A program made the translations under genes and the position numbers. A model generated the notes under the pieces. That model saw nothing but the letters and a program-made list of their open reading frames with translations. It was not told where the DNA came from and searched no databases. From positions 1 through 18,447 of the forward strand of contig CAMLKW010000068.1 of the NCBI GenBank assembly GCA_946480605.1: 18,447 nt of DNA, read 5' to 3'. Source of the stretch: an uncultured Roseateles sp. (GTDB lineage: Bacteria; Pseudomonadota; Gammaproteobacteria; Burkholderiales; Burkholderiaceae). This document shows, in pieces, positions 8,164 through 16,495 of the stretch (the first letter of the stretch is position 1; each line of letters starts with the position of its first letter).

Positions 8164-9327
8164 TTACAGCGTGCGGACGACCCAGCCAGCGTGCTCGCGA
8201 ACCAGTTCGCGGTCACAGTCGAATTCATCGGCCTCGTGCTCATGGCCCGGCAACACGCAGACCACGGTCTCACCCTGCTCGCGCAGCGTGCGGACGGCCT
8301 GGCGCAGCGAGGCGTCCTCGCCCCAGGGCGCGCGCACGGCGGCGCGCAGCGGCGTGGGCGTGACCAGCGTGACCAGCGTCTTCAGGTCCAGGCTGAAGCC
8401 CACGGCCGGGCGGCGGCGGCCGAACACCGCGCCGACCTCATCGTAGCGGCCTCCGCGCAGTACGGCGTCCGAGCAACCCTGGGCATAGGCCGCGAAGCGA
8501 ATGCCGGTGTAGTACGCATAGCCTTGCAGATCGGCCAGGTCGAAGCCCAGGCTGATCTCGGGATGAGCGGCGGCCAGGTGGCCGGCCAGCCATTCCAGAT
8601 CGGCCAGTGCCGACTTCACCAACGGGTGATCGGGCAGGCAGCGAGCCGCTTCCGCCAAGACCTCGCGGCCGCCATAGAGGCTGGGCAGCGCCAGCAGCGC
8701 ATCGCGCGCAGCGGCCGGCATGTCGGCCGTCAACACGGCCAGCACGGCCATGTCCTTGGCGGCCAGCGCGGCGGTCAGCGCGTCCAGCGCATTGGCCGAC
8801 AGCTTCACGCCGTCCAGCACGCCTTGCAGCAGTCGCGCGTCCCCCAGATCCAGCATCACGCCCGTCAGGCCGGCGCGGCGCAGCGCGTCCAGCGCCAGGT
8901 CTTGCACCTCGAGGTCGGCCTCCATGCCGGCATGGCCGTAAATCTCGACGCCGAACTGCAACGGTTCGCGGCTGGTGTTGAGGCCGTCCGGCCGCGTGTG
9001 CATGACGGGGCCGCAGTAGCACAGCCGGGTCACGCCCTGGCGGTTCAGCAGATGGGCATCGATGCGGGCGACCTGCGGCGTCGTGTCGGCGCGCAGGCCC
9101 AGCGAGCGGCCGGACAGCTGGTCTACCAGCTTGAACAGCTTGATCTCGGAGCCGGATCCCGTGCCGGACAGCAGAGAGTCCAGGTGTTCCAGCAACGGCG
9201 GAATGACCAGCTCGCAGCCATAGCTGCGGGCCATGTCGAGCAGCTCTCTACGCAGCTCTTCGATGCGACGAGCCTGCGAAGGCAGGACGTCGGCGATGTG
9301 CTCTGGCAGCAGCCAAGCAGAGGACAT
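8164..9327 (-). CDS. hisZ: ATP phosphoribosyltransferase regulatory subunit
   Basis: HisZ is a catalytically inactive relative of histidyl-tRNA synthetase. It binds the short form of HisG and makes it active and histidine-responsive in the first step of histidine biosynthesis. The 387 residues contain the class II synthetase-like core: [16 protein letters not shown] at 79-94, and near the end [25 protein letters not shown]. It lacks the His[10 protein letters not shown] motif and anticodon-binding domain; a related [10 protein letters not shown] segment occupies the equivalent place. No hisG is in the window, which is common for hisZ next to purA in beta-proteobacteria. The start ATG at 9325-9327 has no obvious Shine-Dalgarno. 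The true HisS paralogue is encoded about 7 kb upstream in the same array. Confidence 0.95.
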   Translation of the reverse strand: MSSAWLLPEHIADVLPSQARRIEELRRELLDMARSYGCELVIPPLLEHLDSLLSGTGSGSEIKLFKLVDQLSGRSLGLRADTTPQVARIDAHLLNRQGVTRLCYCGPVMHTRPDGLNTSREPLQFGVEIYGHAGMEADLEVQDLALDALRRAGLTGVMLDLGDARLLQGVLDGVKLSANALDALTAALAAKDMAVLAVLTADMPAAARDALLALPSLYGGREVLAEAARCLPDHPLVKSALADLEWLAGHLAAAHPEISLGFDLADLQGYAYYTGIRFAAYAQGCSDAVLRGGRYDEVGAVFGRRRPAVGFSLDLKTLVTLVTPTPLRAAVRAPWGEDASLRQAVRTLREQGETVVCVLPGHEHEADEFDCDRELVREHAGWVVRTL

Positions 9328-9402
9328 GGGCGCGAAGCGGGGCGGTTAAAAACGGCATTGTACCTATGCCCTCCCCGCCTCCGGCGGCCCGCAGCCTTCA
9401 GA
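9328..9402 (-). promoter_or_regulatory. Gap between DUF2065 and hisZ with weak promoter/attenuator-like signals
   Basis: On the minus strand the 75-nt gap contains GGCAT-7 nt-ATGCC followed by GTTTTT (around 9346-9368), a very short terminator-like hairpin. A TACAAT -10-like hexamer overlaps it at 9362-9357. No -35 box is visible at the right distance. Either signal would partly separate hisZ-purA from the hfl genes. Neither is convincing by itself. Confidence 0.25.
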
Positions 9403-9585
9403 TCAGCGCAACCAAAGCAGTCCCAGCAATCCCATCAAGATGCTGATCAGGCCGATGAAACGGATCTGGCCATCACTCATCGCCAGGATGCGGCTGAAGG
9501 TTTCGCGCCAGCGGGCCGGGCTGATGAAGGGCATCAGCCCTTCAATCACCAGCACCAGCGCGACCGCCGTCAGCAGTTCGGTCAT
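9403..9585 (-). CDS. DUF2065 (YjeT-type) small membrane protein
   Basis: This 60-residue protein has two hydrophobic segments (about 3-22 and 42-59) joined by a short basic loop with FSRILAMSDGQIRFIG, the recognisable DUF2065 core. It is the size expected for the family and probably sits in the inner membrane. Its function is unknown. Its ATG overlaps the hflC stop (ATGA), so it is translationally coupled to hflC; the same neighbour (yjeT) follows hflC in E. coli. This suggests, without proving, a role near the HflKC-FtsH complex. Confidence 0.92.
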   Translation of the reverse strand: MTELLTAVALVLVIEGLMPFISPARWRETFSRILAMSDGQIRFIGLISILMGLLGLLWLR

Positions 9586-10478
9586 TTACGGGCAGGTGCC
9601 GCGCCCGGTGCTGCGCCCGAACCGCGCATGGCCTTGAAGAAGTCGCTGCTGGGGTCCACCACCATCACGTCGCTCTTGTTGCGGAACGTGGCGCGGTACG
9701 CCTCCAGCTGGCGGTAGAACTGCGCGAACTGCGGGTCGCGGCCGAAGGCTTCGGCGTACAGCGCCGAGGCCTTGGCATCGCCCTCGCCCTTGATCTTCTG
9801 CGCATCGCGGTAGGCCTCGGACACGATGACCTCGCGCTGGCGGTCGGCGTCGGCGCGGATCTTCTCGCCCTCGGCGGCCCCGGTGGAGCGTGCCTCGTTG
9901 GCGACGCGCTTGCGCTCCGATTCCATGCGGCGGTAGACCGAGTCGGTGATGTCGGAGGCGAAGTCCACGCGCTTGATGCGCACGTCCACGACCTCGATGC
10001 CGAACTGCTTGGCCTCGTCGGCCAGGCGGGCGCGCACGTCGTTCATGACCTTCTCGCGCTCGGTCGACAGCACGGCGATGACGGTGCGCTTGGTCACCTC
10101 CTCGTTGAAGGCGGCCTGCACGACGGGCGAGAGGCGGTTCTCGACGTTGCGCAGGTCGGCGCCGCTGTTGCGGATGAACTGGCGCGGCTCGACGATGCGC
10201 CACTTGATGAGCCAGTCGATGACCAGGCTCTTCTTCTCGGCGGTGAAGATGGGGCGCGAGTCGGGGCTGTCCAGCGTCTGCACGCGGCGGTCCAGCAGGA
10301 CCACGTTCTGCAGCGGCGGCGGCAGTTTGAACTTCAGGCCCGGCTCGGTGATGACTTCCTTGATCTCACCCAGCGCGTAGACGGCAGCGAACTGGCGCTG
10401 ATCCACGATGAAGAGCGTGGACGACAGCAGCATCAGCAGCACGAGGGCGCCGGCGACGAAGGCGGCAATACGGTTCAT
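9582..10478 (-). CDS. hflC: HflC, FtsH protease modulator (SPFH family)
   Basis: HflC pairs with HflK in a large periplasm-facing SPFH/prohibitin assembly that encloses the FtsH protease and limits its access to membrane substrates. The 298 residues begin with an N-terminal membrane anchor (about 5-25) followed by VDQRQFAAVYALGEI, the typical start of the band-7 domain. A long charged helix follows, with RMESERKRVANEARSTGAAEGEKI and the ADADRQREVIVSEAYRDAQKIKGEGDA pattern. The segment YAEAFGRDPQFAQFYRQLEAYRATF near 240-265 is an HflC signature. It starts 15 nt after hflK and overlaps the next gene by ATGA. Length and order are as in E. coli. Confidence 0.97.
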   Translation of the reverse strand: MNRIAAFVAGALVLLMLLSSTLFIVDQRQFAAVYALGEIKEVITEPGLKFKLPPPLQNVVLLDRRVQTLDSPDSRPIFTAEKKSLVIDWLIKWRIVEPRQFIRNSGADLRNVENRLSPVVQAAFNEEVTKRTVIAVLSTEREKVMNDVRARLADEAKQFGIEVVDVRIKRVDFASDITDSVYRRMESERKRVANEARSTGAAEGEKIRADADRQREVIVSEAYRDAQKIKGEGDAKASALYAEAFGRDPQFAQFYRQLEAYRATFRNKSDVMVVDPSSDFFKAMRGSGAAPGAAPARK

Positions 10479-10493
10479 GGCGTGGTTCCTCGA

Positions 10494-11750
10494 TCAGCGG
10501 CCGTCGCGGCTGCGCTGGTTGTCGCGGCTGCGCAGGTCGTTGGCGCCGGGCAGCGTCTGTGCCTCGGGTAGCAGCGCGCTGGGCTGGGGCGCAGTGACCG
10601 TCACGGTCCCGCTGCTGCCCTGCTGCAGCAGCTTGTCCAGCGGCAGGTAGAGCATGTTGGAGCCGCTCTTGCTGTCCACCATCACCTTGCTGACGCTGCT
10701 GTAGACCTGCTGCATCGCGTCGGTGTAGAGGCGGTCGCGCGTGACCTGCGGAGCCTTCTGGTACTCGGTCAGCACGCTCTTGAAGCGCTGCGCATCACCC
10801 TCGGCAGCGGCGATGACGCGCGCCTTGTAGCCCTCGGCCTGCTCGCGCAACTTGGCCGACTCGCCCTGCGCACGCGGGATCACCTCGTTGGCATAGGCCT
10901 CGGCCTCGTTCTTGATCTGCTCGCGGTTCTGGCCCGCCTTGAACGCATCGGCGAACGCCGCCTGCACCTGCTCGGGCGCCTGCACGCTCTGCACGTTGAC
11001 GTTCTTGATCTGGATGCCGGCCTTGAGCCGGTCCAGCTGGGTCTGGATGGACTTGACCAGATCGGCCGCAATGGCGTCGCGCTGCTCGTACAGCACCGAG
11101 TCCATCTTGCTCTTGCCGACGATCTCGCGCACGGCCGACTCGGCCGCCAGCGTGACGGCATCGCGCGGCTCGCGGTTCTCGTACAGGAAGTCGCGCGCGT
11201 CCTTGATCGTGTACTGCACCGTGAAACGAATGTCCACGATGTTTTCGTCCTGGGTCAGCATGGACGAGTCGCGCAGGCCGGTGGCCGCGACGACGGAGTT
11301 GCGACCTACCTCGACCTGCTGCAGCTGCGTGACCGAGACCACCTCGTGCTGCTGGAACGGATACGGCAAGCGCCACTGGAAGCCGGCCTCGACCGTCTTG
11401 CTGTACTTGCCGAAGGCCGTGATGACGCCCTGCTGGCCTTCCTGCACGATGAAGAAGCCGCTGGCCAGCCAGCCCAGCACGACCACGCCGGCAATCAGGC
11501 CCAGGCCGATGCCGGCCCCCTTCATGTCGGGCACGCCACCGCCGCCGTTGCCATTGCCGCCGGTGGGTGCACCGGGCTTGCCGCCGAACATGCCGGACAG
11601 CTTGCGGTTGAAATCGCGCCAGAGCTCGTCGAGGTCGGGCGGGCCGTCGTTGCGGCCGTTGTTCAGCAGACGCCCGGCGGCGCGGGCGACCGGCGTCATC
11701 AGACGCTGCGCCCAGGGGCTGCGGGACGAAGGGTGGGGTGTGCTGCTCAT
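10494..11750 (-). CDS. hflK: HflK, FtsH protease modulator (SPFH family)
   Basis: This is the partner of HflC in the membrane complex that regulates FtsH. In the 418-residue protein a cytoplasmic N-terminal part contains DLDELWRDFNRKLSGMFG (39-56) and a Gly/Asn-rich linker (59-73). A membrane segment at about 79-101 is followed by FIVQEGQQGVITAFGKY. The band-7 domain and a coiled-coil region come next, the latter with EQIKNEAEAYANEVIPRAQGE and AEGDAQRF. The C-terminus is polar and low in complexity. The start codon overlaps the hflX stop as ATGA, so hflX and hflK are probably translationally coupled. It is followed by hflC after 15 nt. Confidence 0.97.
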   Translation of the reverse strand: MSSTPHPSSRSPWAQRLMTPVARAAGRLLNNGRNDGPPDLDELWRDFNRKLSGMFGGKPGAPTGGNGNGGGGVPDMKGAGIGLGLIAGVVVLGWLASGFFIVQEGQQGVITAFGKYSKTVEAGFQWRLPYPFQQHEVVSVTQLQQVEVGRNSVVAATGLRDSSMLTQDENIVDIRFTVQYTIKDARDFLYENREPRDAVTLAAESAVREIVGKSKMDSVLYEQRDAIAADLVKSIQTQLDRLKAGIQIKNVNVQSVQAPEQVQAAFADAFKAGQNREQIKNEAEAYANEVIPRAQGESAKLREQAEGYKARVIAAAEGDAQRFKSVLTEYQKAPQVTRDRLYTDAMQQVYSSVSKVMVDSKSGSNMLYLPLDKLLQQGSSGTVTVTAPQPSALLPEAQTLPGANDLRSRDNQRSRDGR

Positions 11751-12988
11751 GCCTGGGAAGGGTCTGAGGGTGAAGGCTCGGAATCTGGAGCCACGGCGTC
11801 GAAACGTGGGTCGTGTTCTTCGTAAGTCAAGGGCTCGGCCTGCATGGCCTGCGCGATCAGCTCGCGCAGCTCGGCCAGGCCCGTGCCGTCGACGGCGCTG
11901 ACGAAGACGCGCGGCGTCGGTTCGCCGGCCGCGTCGTTGCGCAGCAGCGCATCGACCGCCACGCGCGGCCGCTGGTCGTCGGGCAGAAGGTCCTGCTTGT
12001 TGTAGACCAGGATCTGCGGCACGCCGGCCGCGCCGATTTCCTCCAGCACGCGCTCGACCTCGGTCATCTGCTCGTCCAGCACGGGGCTGGCCGCATCGAC
12101 GACGTGCAGCAGCAGGTCGGCATCCGCCGCCTCCTGCAGCGTCGCGCGGAAGGCCTCGACCAACTTGTGCGGCAGGTCGCGGATGAAGCCGACTGTGTCG
12201 GACAGCGACACGCTGGCACCGGCCTGCTCCAGGTAGAGCGAGCGGGTGGTGGTGTCCAGCGTGGCGAACAGCTGGTTGGCCGCATAGGCGCGCGCCTTGG
12301 TCAGCGCGTTGAACAGCGTGCTCTTGCCCGCGTTCGTGTAGCCGACCAGCGAGACCTTGAAGACGCCGTTGCGCGAGCGCGAGCGGCGCTGCGTGCTGCG
12401 CTGCTTCTGCACCTGCTTCAGGCGCTCCTTGGTCTTCTTGATGCGGTCGTCGATCATGCGACGGTCCAGCTCGATCTGGGCCTCGCCGGGGCCGCCGCGC
12501 ATGCCGATGCCGCCGCTCTGTCGCTCCAGATGGCTCCAGCGCCGTACCAGGCGCGTGGCCAGGTATTGCAGCCGCGCCAGCTCCACCTGCAGCTTGCCCT
12601 CGTGGCTCTGTGCTCGCTGGGCGAAGATTTCGAGGATCAGCGCCGTGCGATCGGCCACCGGCACGCCCAGCACCTTTTCGAGGTTGCGCTGCTGGGCCGG
12701 CGAAATGGCCTGGTCGAACAGCACCGTGTGGGCCTGGTGGGCCTGCACGAGCAGCTTGATCTCGTCGGCCTTGCCCGAGCCGACGAACAGCGCCGCATCG
12801 GGCGCCGGGCGCCGGGCAATGACCTTGGCGACGGGCGTGTCGCCGGCCGACTCGGCCAGCAACGCCAGTTCATCCAGGCTCTCGTCAAAGCCTTGCTTGG
12901 CGGACTGCCGACCGAAATCGACGCCCACAAGAATGGCGCGCGCCGCCTCGAAGGGCGGCGTCGCTGCGTTGGCAGAGGTCGAGGACAA
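11747..12988 (-). CDS. hflX: HflX, ribosome-associated GTPase
   Basis: HflX is a GTPase that binds the large ribosomal subunit and, in other bacteria, rescues stalled or heat-damaged ribosomes by splitting them. The 413 residues hold the N-terminal HflX domain with LFVGSGKADEI (67-77), and VLFDQAISPAQQRNLEK (89-105) and the glycine-rich SGGIGMRGGPGE (158-169). A coiled helix with basic KQRSTQRRSRSR follows, then a G domain with G1 GYTNAGKS at 216-223, G3 DTVGF at 264-268 and G4 NKQD at 330-333. The last 30 residues are acidic and Pro/Ser-rich. It starts 10 nt after hfq and ends in an ATGA overlap with hflK, the E. coli hfq-hflX-hflK-hflC order. Confidence 0.97.
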   Translation of the reverse strand: MSSTSANAATPPFEAARAILVGVDFGRQSAKQGFDESLDELALLAESAGDTPVAKVIARRPAPDAALFVGSGKADEIKLLVQAHQAHTVLFDQAISPAQQRNLEKVLGVPVADRTALILEIFAQRAQSHEGKLQVELARLQYLATRLVRRWSHLERQSGGIGMRGGPGEAQIELDRRMIDDRIKKTKERLKQVQKQRSTQRRSRSRNGVFKVSLVGYTNAGKSTLFNALTKARAYAANQLFATLDTTTRSLYLEQAGASVSLSDTVGFIRDLPHKLVEAFRATLQEAADADLLLHVVDAASPVLDEQMTEVERVLEEIGAAGVPQILVYNKQDLLPDDQRPRVAVDALLRNDAAGEPTPRVFVSAVDGTGLAELRELIAQAMQAEPLTYEEHDPRFDAVAPDSEPSPSDPSQA

Positions 12989-12998
12989 GGGGTGGGGA

Positions 12999-13241
12999 TC
13001 AGGCGTCCGCGGGAGCGTCGCCGGCGTGGAAGTTGACCGCGCGGCCCGGCACGACGGTGGAGATCGCGTGCTTGTAGACCATCTGGGTCACCGTGTTGCG
13101 AAGCAGCACGACGTACTGGTCAAAGGATTCGATGTGGCCTTGCAGCTTGATGCCGTTGACCAGATAGATGGAAACCGGCACGTGCTCTTTGCGCAGCAGG
13201 TTCAAAAAGGGGTCCTGCAAAAGTTGGCCTTTGTTGCTCAT
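12999..13241 (-). CDS. hfq: RNA chaperone Hfq
   Basis: Hfq is the hexameric Sm-like chaperone that pairs small RNAs with mRNAs. The 80-residue protein has the full Sm core: [20 protein letters not shown], the Sm1 [23 protein letters not shown], and the Sm2 [10 protein letters not shown] (56-65). Q8, F42, Y55 and K56-H57 are present as in the RNA-binding face of E. coli Hfq. The C-terminal tail is very short (about 15 residues), as is usual in beta-proteobacteria. The ATG at 13241 has GGAG about 7 nt upstream, so a 22-codon in-frame extension (to 13307) is rejected. It lies 78 nt after der, a gap that may hold its own promoter, although no clear one was found. Confidence 0.98.
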   Translation of the reverse strand: MSNKGQLLQDPFLNLLRKEHVPVSIYLVNGIKLQGHIESFDQYVVLLRNTVTQMVYKHAISTVVPGRAVNFHAGDAPADA

Positions 13242-13319
13242 CGGTATGCTCCGAGTTTTCGGGGAGGTGGGGTACGGGTTGGACCTTAACACAGGGTTTT
13301 GCCGCACCCGTCCGTCACC

Positions 13320-14651
13320 CTAGGTCTTTTCGTCGAAGGGATTCTTCGAGGAACGCAGCTCTATCTTCAGCGGCGTGCCAACCAGTTTGTAGTGGGCGCG
13401 GATGCGGCCTTCCAGGTAGCGCTTGTAGACCTCGGTGACGCCTTCCAGCGCATTGCCGTGGATGACGACGATGGGCGGGTTCTGGCCGCCCTGGTGGGCG
13501 TAACGCATCTTGGGACGCGACACGCCCGAGCGCTTGGGCTGCTGGTGTTCCACCGCTTCCTGTATGAGGCGGGTCAGCACCGGCGTGGTCATCTTGCGGT
13601 AGGCGGATGCGTAGGCATCGGCCATCGCGTTCCACAGCGCAGACAGGCCCTGCCGCTTCAGCGCCGAGATGTGGTGCATGGGCGCGAACTTCAGGAAGGC
13701 CAGGCGTTGCTCGATCTGGCGCTTCAGCGTCTCGCGCTGATAGCTGTCGACAGCGTCCCACTTGTTGACGGCCAGCACGACGGCGCGGCCGCTGTCCAGG
13801 ATGTAGCCGGCAATGTGGGCGTCCTGGTCGGTCACGCCCTGCGTGGCATCCAGCAGCAGCAGCACGACGTGGGCGTCGGCGATGGCCTGCAGCGTCTTGA
13901 CGACCGAGAACTTCTCGATGGCCTCGAAGACCTTGCCCTTGCGGCGCAGGCCGGCGGTGTCGATGAGCTTGAACTTCTGGCCGTTGCGCTCGAAGTCCAC
14001 CGAGATGGCGTCGCGCGTCGTGCCCGGCATGTCGAAGGCAACCAGCCGCTCCTCACCCAGCCAGGTGTTGATCAGCGTGCTCTTGCCCACGTTGGGCCGG
14101 CCGGCCACGGCCAGGCGGATGACGTCGCGGTCCTCCGCCTGCTCATCGCGCTCGGTCGCGTCGAAGGGCTCCAGCACCGCGTCCAGCAGGCTGCGGATGC
14201 CCTGACCGTGCGCCGACGAGATCGGGTGCGGCTCGCCCATGCCGAGTTCATGGAACTCGGCCAGCAGCGGCGACTCGCTCATGCCCTCGGCCTTGTTGAC
14301 GGCCAAGTGCACGCGCTTGTTGACGCTGCGCAGGTAGCGGGCGATGTCGCTGTCGTGCGCCGACAGGCCCAGGCGGATGTCGACGACGAAGATGACCGCG
14401 TCGGCCTCGGCGACGGCCTGCTTGGTCTGCTTGGCCATCTCCTTGACGATGCCGGTGCTGCTGTCGGGCTCGAAGCCGCCGGTGTCGATGACGATGAACT
14501 CGCGGTCGCCCAGGCGGCCGTCGCCGTAGTGGCGGTCGCGCGTCAGGCCGGCGAAGTCGGCGACGATGGCGTCGCGCGACTTCGTCAGGCGGTTGAACAG
14601 CGTCGACTTGCCCACGTTGGGGCGGCCGACCAGGGCAATGACGGGTTTCAT
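13320..14651 (-). CDS. der: Ribosome biogenesis GTPase Der (EngA)
   Basis: Der is an essential double GTPase needed for 50S subunit maturation. The 443 residues contain two G domains in tandem and a C-terminal KH-like domain (about 350-443). The first has GRPNVGKST at 9-17, the DTGG G3 motif at 56-59 and a G4 position reading NKAE at 119-122. The second has GRPNVGKST at 184-192, DTAG at 231-234 and NKWD at 296-299. The acidic linker between domains (about 163-177) is shorter than in E. coli, which explains the smaller size (443 against about 490). The G4 of domain 1 has Glu where most P-loop GTPases have Asp. The start ATG overlaps the bamB stop as ATGA. Confidence 0.97.
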   Translation of the reverse strand: MKPVIALVGRPNVGKSTLFNRLTKSRDAIVADFAGLTRDRHYGDGRLGDREFIVIDTGGFEPDSSTGIVKEMAKQTKQAVAEADAVIFVVDIRLGLSAHDSDIARYLRSVNKRVHLAVNKAEGMSESPLLAEFHELGMGEPHPISSAHGQGIRSLLDAVLEPFDATERDEQAEDRDVIRLAVAGRPNVGKSTLINTWLGEERLVAFDMPGTTRDAISVDFERNGQKFKLIDTAGLRRKGKVFEAIEKFSVVKTLQAIADAHVVLLLLDATQGVTDQDAHIAGYILDSGRAVVLAVNKWDAVDSYQRETLKRQIEQRLAFLKFAPMHHISALKRQGLSALWNAMADAYASAYRKMTTPVLTRLIQEAVEHQQPKRSGVSRPKMRYAHQGGQNPPIVVIHGNALEGVTEVYKRYLEGRIRAHYKLVGTPLKIELRSSKNPFDEKT

Positions 14652-15793
14652 TCGGCCTTGACGGCGAACAGGCCGCCACTCTTGGTGACGAACAAGGCCG
14701 TGTCGCCCAGCAGCGCGGTCGCGACGACGGGCGAGCCATCGGTGGACAGGCGCGACCGGGTCTTGCCGGTGTCGCGGTCCAGCAGGTGGACGTAGCCCTC
14801 GTAGTCGCCGATCAGCACCTGCTTGGCAGACACCACCGGCACCGACAGCTTGCGCAGCTGGAACTGGTCGGCCGACCAGGCCAGGTCGCCGTTGGCCAGC
14901 TTCCAGGCCGACAGGCGGTCCGACGCATCACCGGCGACGACGACCTGGTCGTCCGCACCGATGCCGTTGGTGCCACCCACGGTGCGGCTCCACAGCGCAC
15001 TGCCGCGCTCGGCGTTCACGCAGCCCACGGCGGACTGGAAGGCGCGCGCGCAGATGGCCTCGCCCTGGCGCACGGCCGGCCCCACCAGGTCGGCCAGCCG
15101 CTCGACCTCGTTGGTGCCGCGCGGCGTGGCGACACCGGCTTCCCAGCGCAGCTGGCCGCGCAGCGGGTCAATGCCCGCCAGGCGGGCACCCTGGCCCACG
15201 ACCAGCGTGTCTTTGTAGGCCAGCAGCACGCCGGCCTTGGCCAGCGTCAGCGGCTCGCCGGGGCGGCGCAGTTCCCAGATCTTGCGGCCGTCCAGCGCGT
15301 CGAAGGCGATGACCTGGCGGTCCAGCGTCAGTGCAAAGACGCGTTCGCCCGCCACCAGCGGTGCGGCGATGACGGGCGTGGGCAGGGCCTTCTTCCAGAG
15401 GACCTTGCCGGCGTCCAGCACGACCAGTTCGTTGTCGCGGTTGACGACGGCGGCAAAGCGACCGTCGCTGCCGACACCGGCGGCCAGCTTGCCGCCGGCA
15501 TCGCCGCGCCACAACTCGCGGCCGTCGGCCGCGGCCAGCGCACGCACGCTGCCGTCGCTGCCGGCCACCACGAAGCGGTCGGCGGGCGTGGCGATACCGA
15601 GCGGGAAGCCGATGCTGTCGCCCTTGCCGCTCCAGAGCACGCGGCCGCTGGCGGGGCCGGACAGCGTCTCCAGCTTGGCCGGCAGGTTCTTGGCATCGCC
15701 GAACCAGCGGTTCCAGGTGTTGCTGATGGTCGAGCAGCCCGACAGCGAGGCGGCGGCCAGCGCGATCAGCGAGATCTGGACAAGGCGCTTCAT
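14648..15793 (-). CDS. bamB: Outer membrane protein assembly factor BamB (lipoprotein)
   Basis: BamB is an outer-membrane-anchored lipoprotein of the BAM complex that helps insert beta-barrel proteins. The 381 residues begin with a signal peptide ending in the lipobox LSGC, with the lipidated Cys at 20. The rest is a run of PQQ-type beta-propeller blades, seen as repeated patterns of the kind VYALDA...G..LW (for example [60 protein letters not shown]). It is coupled by ATGA overlaps both to the upstream yfgM-like gene and to der downstream. The yfgM-bamB-der order is conserved in proteobacteria. The length is normal. Confidence 0.96.
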   Translation of the reverse strand: MKRLVQISLIALAAASLSGCSTISNTWNRWFGDAKNLPAKLETLSGPASGRVLWSGKGDSIGFPLGIATPADRFVVAGSDGSVRALAAADGRELWRGDAGGKLAAGVGSDGRFAAVVNRDNELVVLDAGKVLWKKALPTPVIAAPLVAGERVFALTLDRQVIAFDALDGRKIWELRRPGEPLTLAKAGVLLAYKDTLVVGQGARLAGIDPLRGQLRWEAGVATPRGTNEVERLADLVGPAVRQGEAICARAFQSAVGCVNAERGSALWSRTVGGTNGIGADDQVVVAGDASDRLSAWKLANGDLAWSADQFQLRKLSVPVVSAKQVLIGDYEGYVHLLDRDTGKTRSRLSTDGSPVVATALLGDTALFVTKSGGLFAVKAE

Positions 15794-16461
15794 TGCGCGG
15801 CTCCGGTGGCTTCTTCGACGGCGGTGGGCACGCCCAGCGTGGACAGCTTGGCCTCGACGATGCGGCGGTAGTCCTGCTCCTTGGGCAGGCCGGCCAGCGC
15901 CTTCTGGTACTGGGCCTTGGCCTCATCGCGCTTGCCTTGCAGCAGCAGCGCGTCGCCACGGCGGTCGGCCACCAGCGCCTCGAAATCCTTGGACTGGATG
16001 GCGTCCAGCGTCTTGCCGGCCTCGTCGTAGGCCTTGGCATCCAGCTGCAGGCCGGCCAGGCGCAGGCGGGCCAGGTCGCGGTAGGCAGGCTGGGCGCCAT
16101 GCTCGGCGACCCAGCCCAGGCTTTGCTTGGCCTCGTCGGCCTTGCCCTTGTCCAGCTGCAGTTTGGCGGCCTGCAGGCCGGCCTGGGCGGCGTAACCGGT
16201 GCTGGCGAAACGTGCCTTCAGGTCGCCCGCGGCGGCGGCGGCCTTGTCGGCATCCTGGGCGGCCAGCGCGCGCTCGAACTCCTCGTACATCGCGCCGGCC
16301 TTGGCGGCCTGGTCGCGCTGATACCAGTTCCAGCCCTGCCAGGCGGCAAACGCGGCCAGCACGGCCGTGATCACCCAGGTGATGAGATTGCCCCAGCGCT
16401 TCCAGAAGGCCTTGAGCTGGTCGAGTTGTTCTTGTTCTTCGAGGTCGAGATGGGATGCCAT
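15790..16461 (-). CDS. yfgM: YfgM-family tetratricopeptide membrane protein
   Basis: YfgM is an inner-membrane protein with a periplasmic TPR domain. In E. coli it associates with the SecYEG translocon and PpiD and helps hand exported proteins to periplasmic chaperones. The 223 residues start MASHLDLEEQEQLDQLKAFW, a family signature. One membrane segment spans about 24-46, and the remaining 175 residues are Ala-rich helical TPR-like repeats (for example LQLDAKAYDEAGKTLDAI and GKRDEAKAQYQKAL). The ATG at 16461 is chosen because the conserved N-terminus begins there; an in-frame extension of 45 codons is rejected. No strong Shine-Dalgarno is visible. Its stop overlaps the bamB start (ATGA), and hisS lies 34 nt upstream. 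Confidence 0.93.
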   Translation of the reverse strand: MASHLDLEEQEQLDQLKAFWKRWGNLITWVITAVLAAFAAWQGWNWYQRDQAAKAGAMYEEFERALAAQDADKAAAAAGDLKARFASTGYAAQAGLQAAKLQLDKGKADEAKQSLGWVAEHGAQPAYRDLARLRLAGLQLDAKAYDEAGKTLDAIQSKDFEALVADRRGDALLLQGKRDEAKAQYQKALAGLPKEQDYRRIVEAKLSTLGVPTAVEEATGAAQ

Positions 16462-16495
16462 GGGAAAAAGACAGCTGTTCGGGCAAGGCCCGGGA

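Noticed and set aside
13242..13307. 22-codon N-terminal extension of Hfq
   Set aside because: The internal ATG at 13241 has a good GGAG site and gives the exact family N-terminus; Hfq has no such extension.
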